Source of the DNA: an uncultured Lachnospiraceae bacterium
GTDB lineage: Bacteria > Bacillota > Clostridia > Lachnospirales > Lachnospiraceae
Direction of reading: 5' to 3'
Assembly (NCBI GenBank): GCA_905236545.1
Contig: CAJOQO010000218.1
Span: 1 to 9,851, forward strand
Length of the DNA: 9,851 nt
Shown: piece by piece, positions 1 through 5,217 of the stretch
Layout of the letters: the number at the start of each line of letters is the position of its first letter
How positions within the stretch are numbered: the stretch's first letter is position 1
Notes under the pieces: generated by a model
What the model was told of the DNA's origin: nothing
Databases searched by the model: none
What the model saw: the letters and a program-made list of their open reading frames with translations, nothing else
Translations under genes and position numbers: made by a program

Positions 1-1
1 A

Positions 2-181
2 GATCCTGAGACAGCCCCTGAGGCAGATCCTGAGACAGCCCCTGAGGCAGATCCTGAGACAGCCCCTGAGACAGATCCTGAGACAGATCCTGAGACAGCC
101 CCTGAGGCAGATCCTGAGACAGTCCCTGAGACAGATCCTGAGGCAGATCCTGAGACAGCCTCAGAGACAGCTCCTGAGATA
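2..181 (+). repeat. 12-bp tandem repeat, fifteen in-frame units
   Basis: Fifteen units of 12 bp, each encoding (D/A/V)-P/S-E-(T/A/I), run without interruption. Units GATCCTGAGACA and GCCCCTGAGGCA alternate in the first part, giving a 24-bp higher-order period; later units mix. Units are nearly identical at the DNA level, including third positions, which points to recent slippage or unequal exchange rather than slow selection for composition. Because each unit is a multiple of three bases, copy-number change keeps the downstream basic tail in frame. The array probably starts before the window. Confidence 0.93.
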
Positions 182-361
182 AAGGAGAGCGAGTCCACGG
201 AGGCAGTTGTGAGCGAAAATGCTGAGGCAGTTGAGAGTGAGAGTGCTGAAGCGGTGGTAAGCGAAGGCTTTGCGTCGGAGGTGCACCCGGGCAATCAGGG
301 GAAAAAGTCCGGAGCACACAGATCGAAGTCACGGAAGAAGAAACGGTCAAAGAGGAAATAG
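2..361 (+). CDS. 3' end of an unknown gene: xPE(T/A) repeat protein with basic C-terminal tail (partial)
   Basis: This is the last 119 codons of a gene that begins before the window; it is open in frame 2 and stops at TAG 359-361. The visible part has three zones. Residues 1-60 are fifteen tetrapeptides of the form DPET, APEA, APET or VPET. Residues about 61-95 are a looser acidic stretch with repeated EAV-type units (EAVVSE, EAVESE, EAVVSE). The last 20 residues are strongly basic (GKKSGAHRSKSRKKKRSKRK). The visible part has no catalytic domain, membrane segment or cysteine, so it is probably a disordered tail on a domain that lies upstream. The stop codon is one base before the next ATG (363), and that gene's ribosome binding site lies inside this reading frame, so the two are probably translationally coupled. 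I do not recognise the family. The frame choice is secure: frame 1 stops at once and frame 3 stops at 180-182. Confidence 0.75.
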   Translation, partial: DPETAPEADPETAPEADPETAPETDPETDPETAPEADPETVPETDPEADPETASETAPEIKESESTEAVVSENAEAVESESAEAVVSEGFASEVHPGNQGKKSGAHRSKSRKKKRSKRK

Positions 362-362
362 T

Positions 363-698
363 ATGAGCCTGTTTGCAAAGAAAGTTCCCGTGTTCCGGAA
401 ACGTGACAGGGAGACGCAGGAGAAGATCCGGGAAGCATTGGACCGGGCTGGGATCTGGAACAGGTGTACGCACTATGAGCAGGAGGAGATTCCGGTCGGG
501 GGATACAGCGCGATGGATCCGCGCAATTACGGAAAGGCGGGACGGATCGACAGGGAGATCTACACAGTCTATGTAAAAGAGACGGATGAGGAGCGTGCCA
601 GGAGTGCGATCCGGAACGCCGGGCTGACAGCCGTGGTGAAGACGCCGAAGGAGCTGACCTCAGAGGCGGCGGAGAAGATCAGAAACCGCCGGTATTGA
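363..698 (+). CDS. Small conserved-type hypothetical protein, DUF2007-like
   Basis: A soluble protein of 111 residues beginning MSLFAKKVPVF. The start at 363 is preferred over an in-frame ATG at 270 because the sequence AGAGGAAA lies at the right distance before it, and the 31 extra residues from 270 (Arg/Gly-rich) would overlap the upstream gene. Visible features are a helix-like stretch at about residues 13-25 (ETQEKIREALDRAGI), a central Gly/Tyr segment (GGYSAMDPRNYGKAGR), and a strand-helix pattern at about 70-90 (REIYTVYVKETDEERARSAI). The pattern 'subunit number or sidedness of a residue in a short alpha-beta unit, then YTVYV..eDEERA' resembles DUF2007-type small domains, but this is a pattern impression only. 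There is no signal peptide or membrane segment. It sits between the repeat-protein gene and the AAA ATPase (40-nt gap), so co-expression with the ATPase is likely. Function unknown. Confidence 0.8.
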   Translation: MSLFAKKVPVFRKRDRETQEKIREALDRAGIWNRCTHYEQEEIPVGGYSAMDPRNYGKAGRIDREIYTVYVKETDEERARSAIRNAGLTAVVKTPKELTSEAAEKIRNRRY

Positions 699-738
699 TT
701 CAGAGACCGTCTGTAGAAAGAAGAGAGCGGGGAGAAAA

Positions 739-2109
739 ATGGCAAATAAAAATGATCCTACGGAAGAAATGATTCGCCAGCTGCAGGAGACAAGAAGAAA
801 TCTGACCTCCAGCCTGTATCAGGATTTTTTTCAGGGTCCGGTCGCTGCTCCGGCAGGGAAACAAAGCGGGGAGCAGTCCGCTTCTTCCGCGCAGGCTGCC
901 ACTCAGGCGCCCAAGGCTCCCGTACAGAAAGCCACAGGCCCTGATCCGAAGAAACCGGAGGATCCGCCGGCCAGGCAGGAGCCGGAGGAAGATCCCATGG
1001 AGACCCTCAACAATCTGATCGGCCTGGATAAGATTAAGCATGACGTGAAGGAACTGACAGATTTTGCAAGGATCCAGAAGGCAAGGCAGAAAGCCGGACT
1101 GCGTTCTGTTCCGGTGTCGCTGCATCTTGTCTTTACCGGCAACCCCGGAACCGGAAAGACGACGGTCGCGAGGATCCTTGCGAAGCTCTATAAGGAGATC
1201 GGCGTCCTTTCACAGGGACAGCTGATCGAGGTGGACCGTTCCGGGCTCGTGGCAGGCTATGTCGGACAGACGGCACTTAAAACACAGGAGCAGATCCAGA
1301 AGGCGATCGGCGGCGTTCTCTTCATCGATGAAGCTTACACACTGGCATCGAAAAACGATGATTTTGGACAGGAAGCCATCGATACGATTCTGAAGGCGAT
1401 GGAGGATCACCGGGATAATCTGATCGTAATCGTGGCTGGCTACACGGAGCCGATGGAGCGTTTTATCAACAGCAACCCGGGCCTGAAGAGCCGGTTTAAC
1501 AAGTATATTGAATTCCCGGATTATACCATCGATGAACTGATGCAGATATTCGATCTGAACTGCAAAAAATATGACTATACCGTTGAAGCGTCTGCAAGAA
1601 CCCATGTCAGGGAGATGCTTTCGCTGAAAAAGCTCTCCTCCCCTGAAAACTTTGCGAACGCCCGCGCCGTGAGAAATCTGTTTGAGGAGATTATCACCAA
1701 CCAGGCAGGACGTATCGCAGCGATGGAGAACCCGTCTTGTGAAGATCTGAAGATGATCACAAGTGAGGATCTGACCGATTCCGCAGACGAAGAGCTTTCT
1801 GCCCGGGAACTTGCAGGGATGCTGGGAGCGGAGAAGGCCTCCGGAGAGACGGCGAAGGGTTCAGAGACAGAAAGAGCACCGGAAACAGGGGGAACGAAAG
1901 AGAATCCGGAAACAGGGGGAACGAAAGAGAATCCGGAAACAGGAGAAATGAAAAAGAATCCGGAAACAAAAGAGAGCGCCAGGGCAGGGAAGGACTCTGT
2001 GAAGGGCAAAGGCAGGGATGGGAAGGAGACGACCTATGGCGTCCCACAGGATGTCAGTAAGTCGGGCATCTGCAGCAAAAGCGGCTGCAGGGAGGAGGCA
2101 GACGGATGA
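739..2109 (+). CDS. AAA+ ATPase of the CbxX/CfxQ (SpoVK-like) family with a repeat-bearing C-terminal tail
   Basis: A 456-residue cytoplasmic AAA+ ATPase. Residues 1-85 are a Pro/Ala/Gln-rich N-terminal extension. The AAA module covers about 88-345: Walker A GNPGTGKT (134-141), a pore-loop-like GYVGQT (173-178), Walker B VLFIDEA (193-199), sensor 1 in IVIVAGY (229-235), an arginine-finger candidate R252 in LKSRFN, and a sensor-2-like NARAVRN (307-313). This motif set fits the CbxX/CfxQ family, which includes the Rubisco activase CbbX and Bacillus SpoVK; no Rubisco gene is in the window, so an activase role is not implied. The tail (346-456) is Glu/Thr-rich, with tandem ETGGTKENP units and two cysteines at 445 and 450 in a SKSGIC/SKSGC duplication. 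GGGGAG precedes the ATG. The stop overlaps the maf start as ATGA. The family assignment is strong; its substrate is unknown. Confidence 0.93.
   Translation: MANKNDPTEEMIRQLQETRRNLTSSLYQDFFQGPVAAPAGKQSGEQSASSAQAATQAPKAPVQKATGPDPKKPEDPPARQEPEEDPMETLNNLIGLDKIKHDVKELTDFARIQKARQKAGLRSVPVSLHLVFTGNPGTGKTTVARILAKLYKEIGVLSQGQLIEVDRSGLVAGYVGQTALKTQEQIQKAIGGVLFIDEAYTLASKNDDFGQEAIDTILKAMEDHRDNLIVIVAGYTEPMERFINSNPGLKSRFNKYIEFPDYTIDELMQIFDLNCKKYDYTVEASARTHVREMLSLKKLSSPENFANARAVRNLFEEIITNQAGRIAAMENPSCEDLKMITSEDLTDSADEELSARELAGMLGAEKASGETAKGSETERAPETGGTKENPETGGTKENPETGEMKKNPETKESARAGKDSVKGKGRDGKETTYGVPQDVSKSGICSKSGCREEADG
1881..1961 (+). repeat. Three 27-bp tandem repeats in the AAA ATPase tail
   Basis: Units at 1881-1907 and 1908-1934 are identical; 1935-1961 is a diverged copy (GEMKKNP in place of GGTKENP), and a partial fourth begins at 1962. 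Each unit encodes nine residues of the type ETGGTKENP. The repeat is in frame and outside the AAA module, so copy-number change should be tolerated. Its xPET core recalls the DPET units of the first gene in the same run. Confidence 0.93.
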
Positions 2110-2726
2110 GACTTCGGGAGATGCGCCTTATTCTCGCATCGGGATCTCCAAGAAGAACGGAGCTCCTGCACACGGCAGGCCTGCAGCATGAAGTGATCGT
2201 CTCCGGCGCGGATGAGGATGTGGAGGAGACAGATCCGTGTGCGCTGGTAGAGAAACTCTCAGCCAGAAAGGCAGAAGAAGTATACCGCAGGATCGAAGCG
2301 GCACCGGAGGGATACCGGATCGGAATGAACGGGGAATATGTCGTGATCGGCGCGGACACGGTCGTTGCCCTGGATGGGAGGATCCTCGGGAAGCCCCTGG
2401 ATGAAGAGGATGCCGCCGCGATGCTGCGGATGCTGTCCGGACGTCCCCACCACGTCTGCACGGGTGTGACGCTGCACGGAAGGATACACGGCAGGGAGAA
2501 AAAATATACCTTTTCCGAGGAAAGCACGGTGCATGTCGACGTGCTCTCGGAGGAGGAGATTCTGTCTTACATCGCAACCGGCGAACCGATGGATAAGGCC
2601 GGATCCTACGGGATCCAGGGCGCGTTCAGCAAGTTTGTCACCCGGATCGAGGGGGACTACAGCAACATCGTCGGACTTCCCGTCAGCGGGGTATACCGTG
2701 CGTTGAAATCGTTCTGCGGTTCGTGA
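2106..2726 (+). CDS. maf: Maf-family nucleoside triphosphate pyrophosphatase
   Basis: A 206-residue cytoplasmic protein of the Maf/HAM1 superfold, which hydrolyses nucleoside triphosphates (including modified ones) to monophosphate and pyrophosphate. Visible motifs are the N-terminal ASGSPRR (11-17), SARKAEEV (52-59), GADT (82-85) with the likely catalytic Asp84, GKPLD (95-99), and DKAGSYGIQG (163-172). The last is shared with the dTTP/UTP-type Maf proteins (B. subtilis Maf, E. coli YhdE), so that specificity is likely but inferred. Two starts are possible. ATG 2106 has GGAGG seven bases upstream and overlaps the previous stop as ATGA. ATG 2121 would give the more usual MRLILASGSPRR start but has its only purine run directly abutting it. 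I chose 2106. A somewhat long linker (about 64-78) precedes the GADT strand. It is the last gene of the first run and is followed by a hairpin terminator. Confidence 0.95.
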   Translation: MRLREMRLILASGSPRRTELLHTAGLQHEVIVSGADEDVEETDPCALVEKLSARKAEEVYRRIEAAPEGYRIGMNGEYVVIGADTVVALDGRILGKPLDEEDAAAMLRMLSGRPHHVCTGVTLHGRIHGREKKYTFSEESTVHVDVLSEEEILSYIATGEPMDKAGSYGIQGAFSKFVTRIEGDYSNIVGLPVSGVYRALKSFCGS

Positions 2727-2759
2727 GAATCCGTCCTCAGTGCCGGAAAAAATACCTGT

Positions 2760-2870
2760 ACAACAAACGGCCCCCGTTTCCGGGAGCCTGTTCTTTTGGG
2801 TGGGAAGCTGCCGGTCCGGCCTTACGGCGGTGCCGGCAGCCCCTTATAGTAATAAGCTTTCGCCCACCCA
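2760..2870 (-). ncRNA. Candidate structured small RNA, about 100-110 nt, family not recognised
   Basis: The minus strand carries an ordered set of helices. P1 is TGGGTGGG (2870-2863) with CCCACCCA (2804-2797), 8 perfect pairs. P2 is CTTAT (2855-2851) with ATAAG (2846-2842) around a 4-base loop. P3 is GCTGCCGG (2840-2833) with CCGGCAGC (2814-2807), extended inward by CC/GG and GCC/GGC and capped by GTAA. Together they form a three-way junction. A single-strand AAAAGAACA then leads to the GAAA-capped hairpin at 2788-2769 and a U-rich tail. Both GTAA and GAAA are GNRA loops only on the minus strand, which favours that orientation. The promoter at 2876-2904 predicts a start within a base or two of the 5' edge of P1. 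I do not recognise 6S, SRP, tmRNA, RNase P or a known riboswitch. The structure is seen; transcription is inferred. Confidence 0.55.
2769..2797 (+). terminator. Terminator hairpin after maf, probably bidirectional
   Basis: GGCCCCCG (2769-2776) and CGGGAGCC (2781-2788) form an 8-bp stem with one C-A mismatch and a 4-base loop (TTTC). On the plus strand the stem is followed by TGTTCTTTT (2789-2797), a reasonable U-tract 43 bases after the maf stop. Read on the minus strand, the mismatch becomes a G-U pair and the loop becomes the stable GAAA tetraloop, followed by GTTTGTTGT. It can therefore also end the minus-strand RNA described next. Confidence 0.7.
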
Positions 2871-2875
2871 TGGAT

Positions 2876-2904
2876 ATCTTATTCTTCCACATGCTTTTTT
2901 ACAA
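2876..2904 (-). promoter_or_regulatory. Candidate sigma-A-type promoter for the minus-strand RNA
   Basis: On the minus strand TTGTAA (2904-2899) and TAAGAT (2881-2876) each match four of six bases of the -35 and -10 consensus and are separated by exactly 17 bp. The predicted start, about 2868-2871, falls at the first base of helix P1 of the candidate RNA. That coincidence is the main support. Confidence 0.5.
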
Positions 2905-3069
2905 ATAGAAAAGTAAAGGGATTTGTTCGAAGCTTTTGTGATATTTTACTATGCTTATATGCACAAGTGCGGACAACGCAGATTCCGGATGGGCTTTTCG
3001 TCATTATTCACAAAGAATGCAGGACCTGATCCTTCCCGGGAAACGGGACTTTCCCAAACTATAAAAATA

Positions 3070-3098
3070 TGTTACACTTTTGTTACATATGCGTAACA
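3070..3098 (+). promoter_or_regulatory. WalR (YycF)-like direct-repeat box plus a third inverted half-site
   Basis: TGTTAC (3070-3075), five bases, then TGTTAC (3081-3086) fits the published B. subtilis WalR consensus TGT(A/T)A(A/T/C)-N5-TGT(A/T)A(A/T/C) at every position. A third half-site in opposite orientation, GTAACA (3093-3098), follows, so all three lie at 11-bp intervals, one helical turn each. The box is about 93 bases before the start of an NlpC/P60 hydrolase; WalR of Bacilli controls such genes (lytE, cwlO). PhoP-type regulators also use 11-bp TTAACA-like direct repeats, so another OmpR-family regulator is possible. Confidence 0.5.
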
Positions 3099-3099
3099 A

Positions 3100-3120
3100 A
3101 TTCTGCCGTACAGGCAGAAT
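3100..3120 (+). other. Perfect 8-bp hairpin in the NlpC/P60 leader
   Basis: ATTCTGCC (3100-3107) and GGCAGAAT (3113-3120) pair perfectly around GTACA. No T-run follows, so it is not an intrinsic terminator. It lies directly after the WalR-like repeats and about 60 bases before the start codon, and could be an mRNA stability hairpin or a further operator. Confidence 0.5.
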
Positions 3121-3178
3121 CAATCGCAGATCCCAACTGTATTACCCTGCAACAACTACTGTAGGAGGAGAAGGAGAA

Positions 3179-4081
3179 ATGAAAAGACTTTGTACGATGC
3201 GGATTGCTGTATGGACGCTGATCCTCAGCCTCTGTCTGCCTGCCGGCTTTGCCAATGCGGAATACTCTGCCAGGGAGAGAATCAACATGACTGACAAGAT
3301 GAACCGGGACAAGATAATCAAAAATGATTATGATGAAGAGGGAAATTTCTACGATTCCACAGGACACCAGATCCGGAAGTCCACGATCAGGAACCTTCTG
3401 CAGGTGGCCCTTCAGCCCGTTGGAAAGACGCTGTACATCTGGGGCGGCGGATGGTTTACTCCCGAGAGCACAACCATCGGCGTCTCGAAGGCGTGGGAAA
3501 AATTCTTTAAGAAACAGAACGCGAATTACGATTACAGGAATTACCGGTATCAGCGGAAAAAGGGACTTGACTGCTCCGGCTTTGTAGGATGGGTTCTCTA
3601 CAATACCTTCAACACGGAAAGCGGTCACGGGAGCTTTGTCATGCTTGCGGAGACGATGGCCTATACCTATGCCAAATGGGGATGGGGGGAATATAAGAGT
3701 CCGGCAAAGGTTAAAGATCATATGGCGGGAGATATTATGAGCCTTCCGGCGGGGCATGTCTATATCGTGATCGGAGAATGCTCAGACGGAAGCGTTGTAC
3801 TGGTTCATTCGAGCCCGAAGGGCGTCATGATCAATGGAACCCCTTCCAGAAAAGGAAAGACAAAGAGCAAGGCCTGGAAGCTGGCGAAGAAATATATGAA
3901 AAAGTATTATAAGGCGTGGTACAAGAAGTATCCGGATGTCACAAGGGGATACTCCTACCTGACCTCCTATTCGAGGATGCGGTGGAGCATCGGAGAAGAG
4001 ACAAGTGTTCTGTCGGATCCGGAAGGGCTCAGGAATATGAGCGCGGATAAGGTGCTGAAGGTGATCTTCGGCGAGGCGTGA
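3179..4081 (+). CDS. Secreted NlpC/P60-family cell-wall hydrolase
   Basis: A 300-residue exported protein. The signal peptide is clear: basic MKRLCTMR, hydrophobic core IAVWTLILSLCLPAGF, and likely cleavage after ANA (residue 27). The NlpC/P60 fold covers about 75-225: catalytic Cys132 in LDCSGF, His193 in AGHVYIVIGE, and His210 in VLVHSS as the probable third polar residue. This family cleaves peptidoglycan stem peptides, usually gamma-D-Glu-diaminopimelate bonds. There are no SH3, LysM or other wall-binding domains. Instead, a Lys/Tyr/Trp-rich segment (226-251, such as KKYMKKYYKAWYKK) may hold the protein to anionic wall polymers; this is inference. ATG 3179 is chosen because the signal peptide begins there and AGGAGG (3163-3168) sits ten bases upstream; a second AAGGAG (3171-3176) is too close to act. 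Likely under WalR-type control. It converges on the XRE gene. Confidence 0.9.
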   Translation: MKRLCTMRIAVWTLILSLCLPAGFANAEYSARERINMTDKMNRDKIIKNDYDEEGNFYDSTGHQIRKSTIRNLLQVALQPVGKTLYIWGGGWFTPESTTIGVSKAWEKFFKKQNANYDYRNYRYQRKKGLDCSGFVGWVLYNTFNTESGHGSFVMLAETMAYTYAKWGWGEYKSPAKVKDHMAGDIMSLPAGHVYIVIGECSDGSVVLVHSSPKGVMINGTPSRKGKTKSKAWKLAKKYMKKYYKAWYKKYPDVTRGYSYLTSYSRMRWSIGEETSVLSDPEGLRNMSADKVLKVIFGEA

Positions 4082-4094
4082 CAGCAGTTCCCAG

Positions 4095-4142
4095 GGCAGA
4101 AAAGAACCGGGCAGGAGCGCACAAGGCGTTTCCTGCCCGGTT
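4095..4142 (-). terminator. Long hairpin terminator between convergent genes
   Basis: AACCGGGCAGGA (4105-4116) and TCCTGCCCGGTT (4131-4142) form a perfect 12-bp stem; GCGC/GCGT inside the loop can extend it. On the minus strand the stem ends in GGTT and runs into CTTTTCTG, a good U-tract, so it should terminate the XRE transcript 38 bases past its stop. On the plus strand the tail is only TTACAGATTC, so termination of the NlpC/P60 mRNA there would be weaker. Confidence 0.8.
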
Positions 4143-4180
4143 ACAGATTCGTATCAACTGGTTATAATATTCCGTCAGAT

Positions 4181-4414
4181 TCAGTCACGGAAATCAAAGA
4201 AATTTTTTACGGGAACATTTAGAACCTCGGCGATATCGAACAGCTTCTCCAGAGAGATCGACGTAGGCATATTCGGCGCTTCAAGGTTACTGATATGAGT
4301 GCGGCTTAAGTTCACAGCTTCAGCAAGTGACTGCTGTGTAATGCCTTTGAGTTTTCTGTAATAAGCAATGGTAAGACCAAGCTGCTTATACTGGTTGACT
4401 CTCTGATCAGTCAT
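4181..4414 (-). CDS. Small XRE-family helix-turn-helix regulator
   Basis: A 77-residue protein that is almost entirely one Cro/C1-type HTH domain (about 10-73). The helix-turn-helix is visible as TQQSLAEAV (26-34), a turn at NL, and the recognition helix SRTHISNLE (37-45), followed by the SLEKLFDIAEVLNVPVKNFFDF segment that closes the five-helix fold. There is no effector or peptidase domain. The start at 4414 is preferred because AAGGAGG lies 11 bases before it; the longer in-frame ATGs at 4498, 4474 and 4465 have no such site, and the first two would lie upstream of or within the predicted promoter. The protein is probably a dimeric DNA-binding repressor or activator. Targets are unknown; autoregulation and control of the divergent DJ-1 gene are natural guesses. 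There is no phage, toxin or restriction gene next to it. Confidence 0.88.
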   Translation of the reverse strand: MTDQRVNQYKQLGLTIAYYRKLKGITQQSLAEAVNLSRTHISNLEAPNMPTSISLEKLFDIAEVLNVPVKNFFDFRD

Positions 4415-4461
4415 AATATTTGAATCCTCCTTCCAGATAATTCTGGCGTCATCACCCAGAC

Positions 4462-4500
4462 TCATGATAAACATCGGTATTCTAGCACATGCAATCATGA
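4462..4500 (-). promoter_or_regulatory. Candidate XRE promoter flanked by TCATGAT/ATCATGA arms
   Basis: On the minus strand TGC-TAGAAT (-10 hexamer at 4484-4479) forms an extended -10 element; the -35 is poor. The predicted start near 4472 gives a leader of about 58 bases. TCATGAT (4462-4468) and ATCATGA (4494-4500) form a 7-bp inverted repeat on either side, with palindromic TCATGA cores 33 bp apart, about three helical turns. This is a plausible operator pair for the XRE protein, but nothing shows binding. Confidence 0.35.
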
Positions 4501-4530
4501 ATATCTACAGATAATCCAACATTTTTTCTG

Positions 4531-4596
4531 TTTTATTCACATTTTATTCAGCACAAATGCGTAGGGAAACACATACGGGAATCCGCCGGGGATTCC
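4531..4596 (+). promoter_or_regulatory. Leader region of the DJ-1 gene: direct repeat and hairpin
   Basis: TTTTATTCA occurs at 4531-4539 and again at 4542-4550, an 11-bp direct repeat in an AT-rich tract between the divergent XRE and DJ-1 genes. Downstream, GGAATCC (4578-4584) and GGATTCC (4590-4596) form a perfect 7-bp hairpin with loop GCCGG, ending 16 bases before the Shine-Dalgarno AAGGAG (4614-4619 area). I could not fix the promoter hexamers with confidence. Confidence 0.35.
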
Positions 4597-4625
4597 GCAT
4601 CCGGGAAACGGAGAAAGGAGCCGTT

Positions 4626-5183
4626 ATGAGTAAAGTATATGTATTTGCAGCACAGGGTTGTGAGGAGATCGAGTGCCTGACGCAGGTGGATCTTCTGCGC
4701 AGGGCGGGACTCGAGGTTGTCCTCTGCGCGGTCGGGGGAGATCTGAGGATCCGGGGATCTCACGGGATCGCATTTGAAGCGGATGCAAGGATTGAAGAGG
4801 TCAGTGCGAAAGACGCGGCCGCGCTGGTGCTTCCGGGCGGAATGCCCGGAACGATGAACCTGCGGGAGGATCCTGTCCTGGCACGCATGCTGAAGGAAGC
4901 CGCGGACACGGATACATGGATCTGCGCGATCTGCGCGGCTCCGAGGGTGCCGGGAGAGATGGGACTCCTCGCGGGACACAGGGCAACCTGCTACCCGGGA
5001 CTGGAGGAGTACCTGACCGGGGCTGAGACAACACAGAACGAAGTGGAGGTTTCAGGACAGTTTGTGACCAGCCGCGGAGTCGGAACAGCCATTGCATTTG
5101 CCCTGAAGATCATAGAGCTGATCCAGGGGAAGGAGCAGGCCGAAAAGATAAAAAACTCAATTGTATTCAACATATCCCTGTGA
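4626..5183 (+). CDS. DJ-1/PfpI-family protein (YajL/DJ-1 type)
   Basis: A 185-residue single-domain protein of the DJ-1/PfpI superfamily. Key positions are visible: GCEEIE (11-16), whose Glu16 aligns with the conserved acid E18 of human DJ-1; LVLPGG (67-72); the nucleophile elbow WICAICAAP with Cys103; GHRATCYPGLEEYL (117-130); and TSRGVGTAIAFAL (148-160), the family's C-terminal signature. Members have been linked to oxidative and carbonyl stress defence; proposed activities (chaperone, glyoxalase, deglycase) are debated, so no reaction is assigned here. The start at 4626 is chosen because AAGGAG lies five bases upstream and the protein then begins with the usual MSKVYVF strand; the in-frame ATG at 4557 would add 23 unconserved, basic residues. 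It is transcribed divergently from the XRE gene. Its last codons overlap the promoter proposed for tig, and no terminator separates the two genes. Confidence 0.9.
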   Translation: MSKVYVFAAQGCEEIECLTQVDLLRRAGLEVVLCAVGGDLRIRGSHGIAFEADARIEEVSAKDAAALVLPGGMPGTMNLREDPVLARMLKEAADTDTWICAICAAPRVPGEMGLLAGHRATCYPGLEEYLTGAETTQNEVEVSGQFVTSRGVGTAIAFALKIIELIQGKEQAEKIKNSIVFNISL

Positions 5184-5189
5184 TATACT
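5161..5189 (+). promoter_or_regulatory. Extended -10 promoter for tig, overlapping the DJ-1 stop codon
   Basis: TTGTAT (5161-5166), a 17-bp spacer and TATACT (5184-5189, five of six consensus bases) make a good sigma-A promoter. The TG of the TGA stop codon (5181-5183) supplies the TGn extended -10 element. The start would be near 5196, giving an 87-base leader to tig. A second possible -35, TTGACG at 5193-5198, has no good partner. Confidence 0.6.
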
Positions 5190-5217
5190 ACTTTGACGGT
5201 AAACTGAAACAGGCATG

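Larger units (their letters stand above)
2727..3178. other. Long non-coding stretch between maf and the NlpC/P60 gene
   Basis: There are 452 bases without a convincing protein gene. The left half holds the maf terminator and the minus-strand RNA candidate with its promoter. The right half (2905-3178) is AT-richer and should hold the promoter of the NlpC/P60 gene. A weak plus-strand candidate is TTGTTC (2923-2928) with TACTAT (2947-2952) at 18-bp spacing; an AT-rich TATAAA (3060-3065) has no matching -35. Other elements are a short TCCCG/CGGGA hairpin (3034-3048), the response-regulator-like repeats (3070-3098) and a hairpin at 3100-3120. No ydaO-type (c-di-AMP) riboswitch signature was visible, although such riboswitches often precede cell-wall hydrolase genes. 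Confidence 0.6.

Noticed and set aside
2..181. CRISPR array
   Set aside because: The repeats are 12 bp, directly abutting and in coding frame, with no spacers and no cas genes nearby.
270..362. N-terminal extension of the small protein from ATG 270
   Set aside because: It would overlap the upstream reading frame and is Arg/Gly-rich; ATG 363 has a proper ribosome binding site.
1575..2047. Long minus-strand open frames opposite the AAA ATPase tail
   Set aside because: They are Ser/Pro/Phe-rich mirror readings of the Glu-rich repeat and have no start signals.
2797..2870. Reading the three-helix element as a plus-strand riboswitch for the NlpC/P60 gene
   Set aside because: On the plus strand the loops are TTAC and TTTC rather than GNRA, the element lies about 310 bases before the gene, and no riboswitch consensus could be recognised.
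2723..2908. Possible 61-residue plus-strand gene after maf
   Set aside because: It overlaps the terminator and the structured RNA, has no good ribosome binding site, and its composition (Arg/Pro/Cys mixture) looks like translated hairpin DNA.
5190..5210. CtsR-type heat-shock operator before tig
   Set aside because: One TTTGAC half resembles the operator, but the required second half at the right spacing is missing.
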